Shown in pieces: positions 6,689 through 7,774 of a DNA stretch of 7,774 bases. Position numbers and translations under genes: made by a program. Position 1 is the stretch's first letter. Every line of letters starts with the position of its first letter. This DNA comes from an uncultured Prosthecobacter sp. (GTDB lineage: Bacteria; Verrucomicrobiota; Verrucomicrobiia; Verrucomicrobiales; Verrucomicrobiaceae), in assembly GCA_937941745.1 (NCBI GenBank), contig CALDGV010000555.1, positions 1-7,774 of the forward strand, written 5' to 3'. Under the pieces are notes generated by a model, which did not search any database, was not told the DNA's origin, and saw nothing but the letters and a program-made list of their open reading frames with translations.

Positions 6689-7408
6689 TCAGCGGCGCTC
6701 GGTCGGGCTGCCGCCATGACGCTGAACCTCAAAGTGGGCAAAGAAGGTCTGGATTGTCTCATGCATGATGGACTCCAGGCGCACGCCGATCGCATCCAGC
6801 CGGCGGACGAAGTAGGTGTGAGCCACGACCGAAGGCACCGCGACAAACAGACCGGCGATCGTGCAGCGCAGCGCCACGCCGATCTCCTTGGCGACCTCCG
6901 TGGTGTCCGGGCCGGCCTCGCTGCCGAAGGCGGAAAACATGCCCACCAGACCTGCCGTGGTGCCCAGCAGGCCTAACAAAGGAGCCACGGTGACCATGAC
7001 CTCCAGCATCGGGATGCCGCGCTCCAGGTGATGAAGCTCTTCCTTGGCCCGCGCCGTCAGTGTGTCCACGCACTCCTGGCGGGAGGAAAAGGTGCCGCTG
7101 ATGGCCAAGGCACCGAGCTTGGCCAGCAGGGAGTCATCCTTGGCGAGAAACTCCTGCAGCGGCTTGATGTCACCCTTGGCGGCATAGCTGGGCAGGGAGC
7201 GGAGCTGGCTCATCACACCCTCCGGCAGCACCAGATGATCCCGCAGGCGCAGCCAGGCGGAGATCATCACCGTCACCGCCAGAAAGGAGCACAGCACGAT
7301 GAAGAGCATCACGTAGCCACCCGTGGCCAGGAACTCACCCAAGCTGCCAAAACCCGAGGCTGCGGGCTCTGCCGCGGCGGCAATGAAGGGAACGTCGTCG
7401 AAAGTCAT
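6689..7408 (-). CDS. exbB: ExbB/TolQ/MotA-family proton channel protein
   Basis: This 239-residue inner-membrane protein should form the pentameric channel that, with ExbD, couples the proton-motive force to work in the envelope. Three transmembrane helices are visible: about residues 30-55 (GGYVMLFIVLCSFLAVTVMI), 136-160 (with VAPLLGLLGTTAGLVGMF, the family signature) and 176-200 (IGVALRCTIAGLFVAVPSVV). The long cytoplasmic loop lies between helices 1 and 2, as expected. Thr150/Thr151 and Thr183 lie where the family has its conserved channel threonines. The ATG at 7408 is preferred to a TTG at 7444, which would only add a non-conserved 12-residue extension. No Shine-Dalgarno sequence is seen. 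ExbB and TolQ are hard to separate by sequence; the three-helix form with an adjacent single exbD fits ExbB. Confidence 0.92.
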   Translation of the reverse strand: MTFDDVPFIAAAAEPAASGFGSLGEFLATGGYVMLFIVLCSFLAVTVMISAWLRLRDHLVLPEGVMSQLRSLPSYAAKGDIKPLQEFLAKDDSLLAKLGALAISGTFSSRQECVDTLTARAKEELHHLERGIPMLEVMVTVAPLLGLLGTTAGLVGMFSAFGSEAGPDTTEVAKEIGVALRCTIAGLFVAVPSVVAHTYFVRRLDAIGVRLESIMHETIQTFFAHFEVQRHGGSPTERR

Positions 7409-7465
7409 GGGCGCGCAGAGTGTCGTTTCAGATCGCAAGCGCAAGCAGGGAACTCAGGCGGCCGG

Positions 7466-7774
7466 TCAAAGCCTGCGGAGGCCGTCTTCCGTCATCGGAT
7501 TCGGAATGGCCGTGTCGATTTCGTCGATGCGTGCCAGGGTTTCCGGGCTCAGGACGAGGTCGGCAGCCTTCAGGCTTTCCTCCAGCTGGGCCAGGCTTGT
7601 GGCACCGACGATGGTGGAGGCGACGAAATCATGCTGCTTGCTCCAGGCCAGTGCCAGGGCGGTGACACTGACACCGAGGTCGTCGGCAATGACCTGCAGC
7701 CGAGCCACCGTCTCCAGACTGCGCTCGTTCACAAAGCGGGCCGCCATGCGCTTCTGCCTTGGGCCGCCATTCTG
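7466..7774 (-). CDS. Aldo/keto reductase, Tas-like, C-terminal part (cut by window edge)
   Basis: Only the last 102 residues lie in the window. The frame continues off the right edge (QNGGPRQKRMAARF...), so the Met at 7747 is internal. The sequence has the aldo/keto reductase C-terminal block: a helix (LQVIADDLGVSVTALALAWS), the strand and cofactor-binding part (DFVASTIVGATSLAQLEESL) and LVLSPETLARIDEI. The S-T-I-V-G-A-T-S-x-x-Q-L-x-x-x-L segment is the part that contacts the NADPH adenosine phosphate in this superfamily. The order and the near-terminal end recall E. coli Tas more than smaller reductases. The catalytic Tyr/Lys/His/Asp set is upstream and not visible. The gene ends 57 bases before exbB on the same strand. 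A metabolic link to ExbB/ExbD is not evident, so it may be only a neighbour. Confidence 0.88.
   Translation of the reverse strand, partial: QNGGPRQKRMAARFVNERSLETVARLQVIADDLGVSVTALALAWSKQHDFVASTIVGATSLAQLEESLKAADLVLSPETLARIDEIDTAIPNPMTEDGLRRL

Noticed and set aside
4751..6719. Long plus-strand open frames (4751-5458, 5652-6719 and smaller ones)
   Set aside because: They are antisense to the recognised EamA, membrane-protein, ExbD and ExbB genes, their translations are rich in Gln/Arg/His with no membrane or domain pattern, and the real genes explain the region.
6689..7408. Flagellar motor MotA instead of ExbB
   Set aside because: The protein has three membrane helices, not four, is followed by an ExbD-type and not a MotB-type partner, and no flagellar gene is nearby.

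Overview
The window looks like chromosomal DNA from a high-GC bacterium, most likely a member of the Verrucomicrobiota (Prosthecobacter/Verrucomicrobium-like). Three things support this: a very large Gly/Ser/Thr-rich protein built from autotransporter-associated beta-strand (PATR) repeats that ends in a PEP-CTERM sorting tail with an Arg cluster, the lack of recognisable Shine-Dalgarno sequences at the gene starts, and the high GC content that produces long meaningless antisense frames. The assignment is an inference from gene style and not from a marker gene.

Layout. Positions 1-3902 (+) hold the C-terminal 1,299 or so codons of the PATR/PEP-CTERM surface protein. Its true start lies left of the window. 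From 3883 to 7774 everything is on the minus strand, as five genes in the same direction. In transcription order (right to left) they are the C-terminal third of a Tas-like aldo/keto reductase (cut by the right edge), an ExbB/TolQ/MotA-family proton-channel subunit, an ExbD/TolR-family subunit, an unrecognised polytopic membrane protein with a soluble C-terminal domain, and an EamA/DMT-family transporter. The spacers are 57, 20, 88 and 37 bases, so the last four genes, and perhaps all five, could be one operon. No clear promoter was seen inside it.

The surface-protein gene and the transporter gene converge and overlap tail to tail by 20 bp. A perfect 9-bp inverted repeat sits at that junction. 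It encodes the Arg cluster of the PEP-CTERM tail on one strand and contains the transporter stop codon on the other.

How the genes may work together. ExbB and ExbD homologues form an inner-membrane complex that uses the proton-motive force to energise an outer-membrane or envelope process. No TonB, TolA or TonB-dependent receptor is visible here, so the partner is unknown. The uncharacterised membrane protein directly downstream of exbD is the most interesting open question. No rRNA, tRNA, CRISPR array, insertion sequence or phage integration site was seen. No gene-free stretch exceeds 300 bases; the longest spacer is 88 bases.
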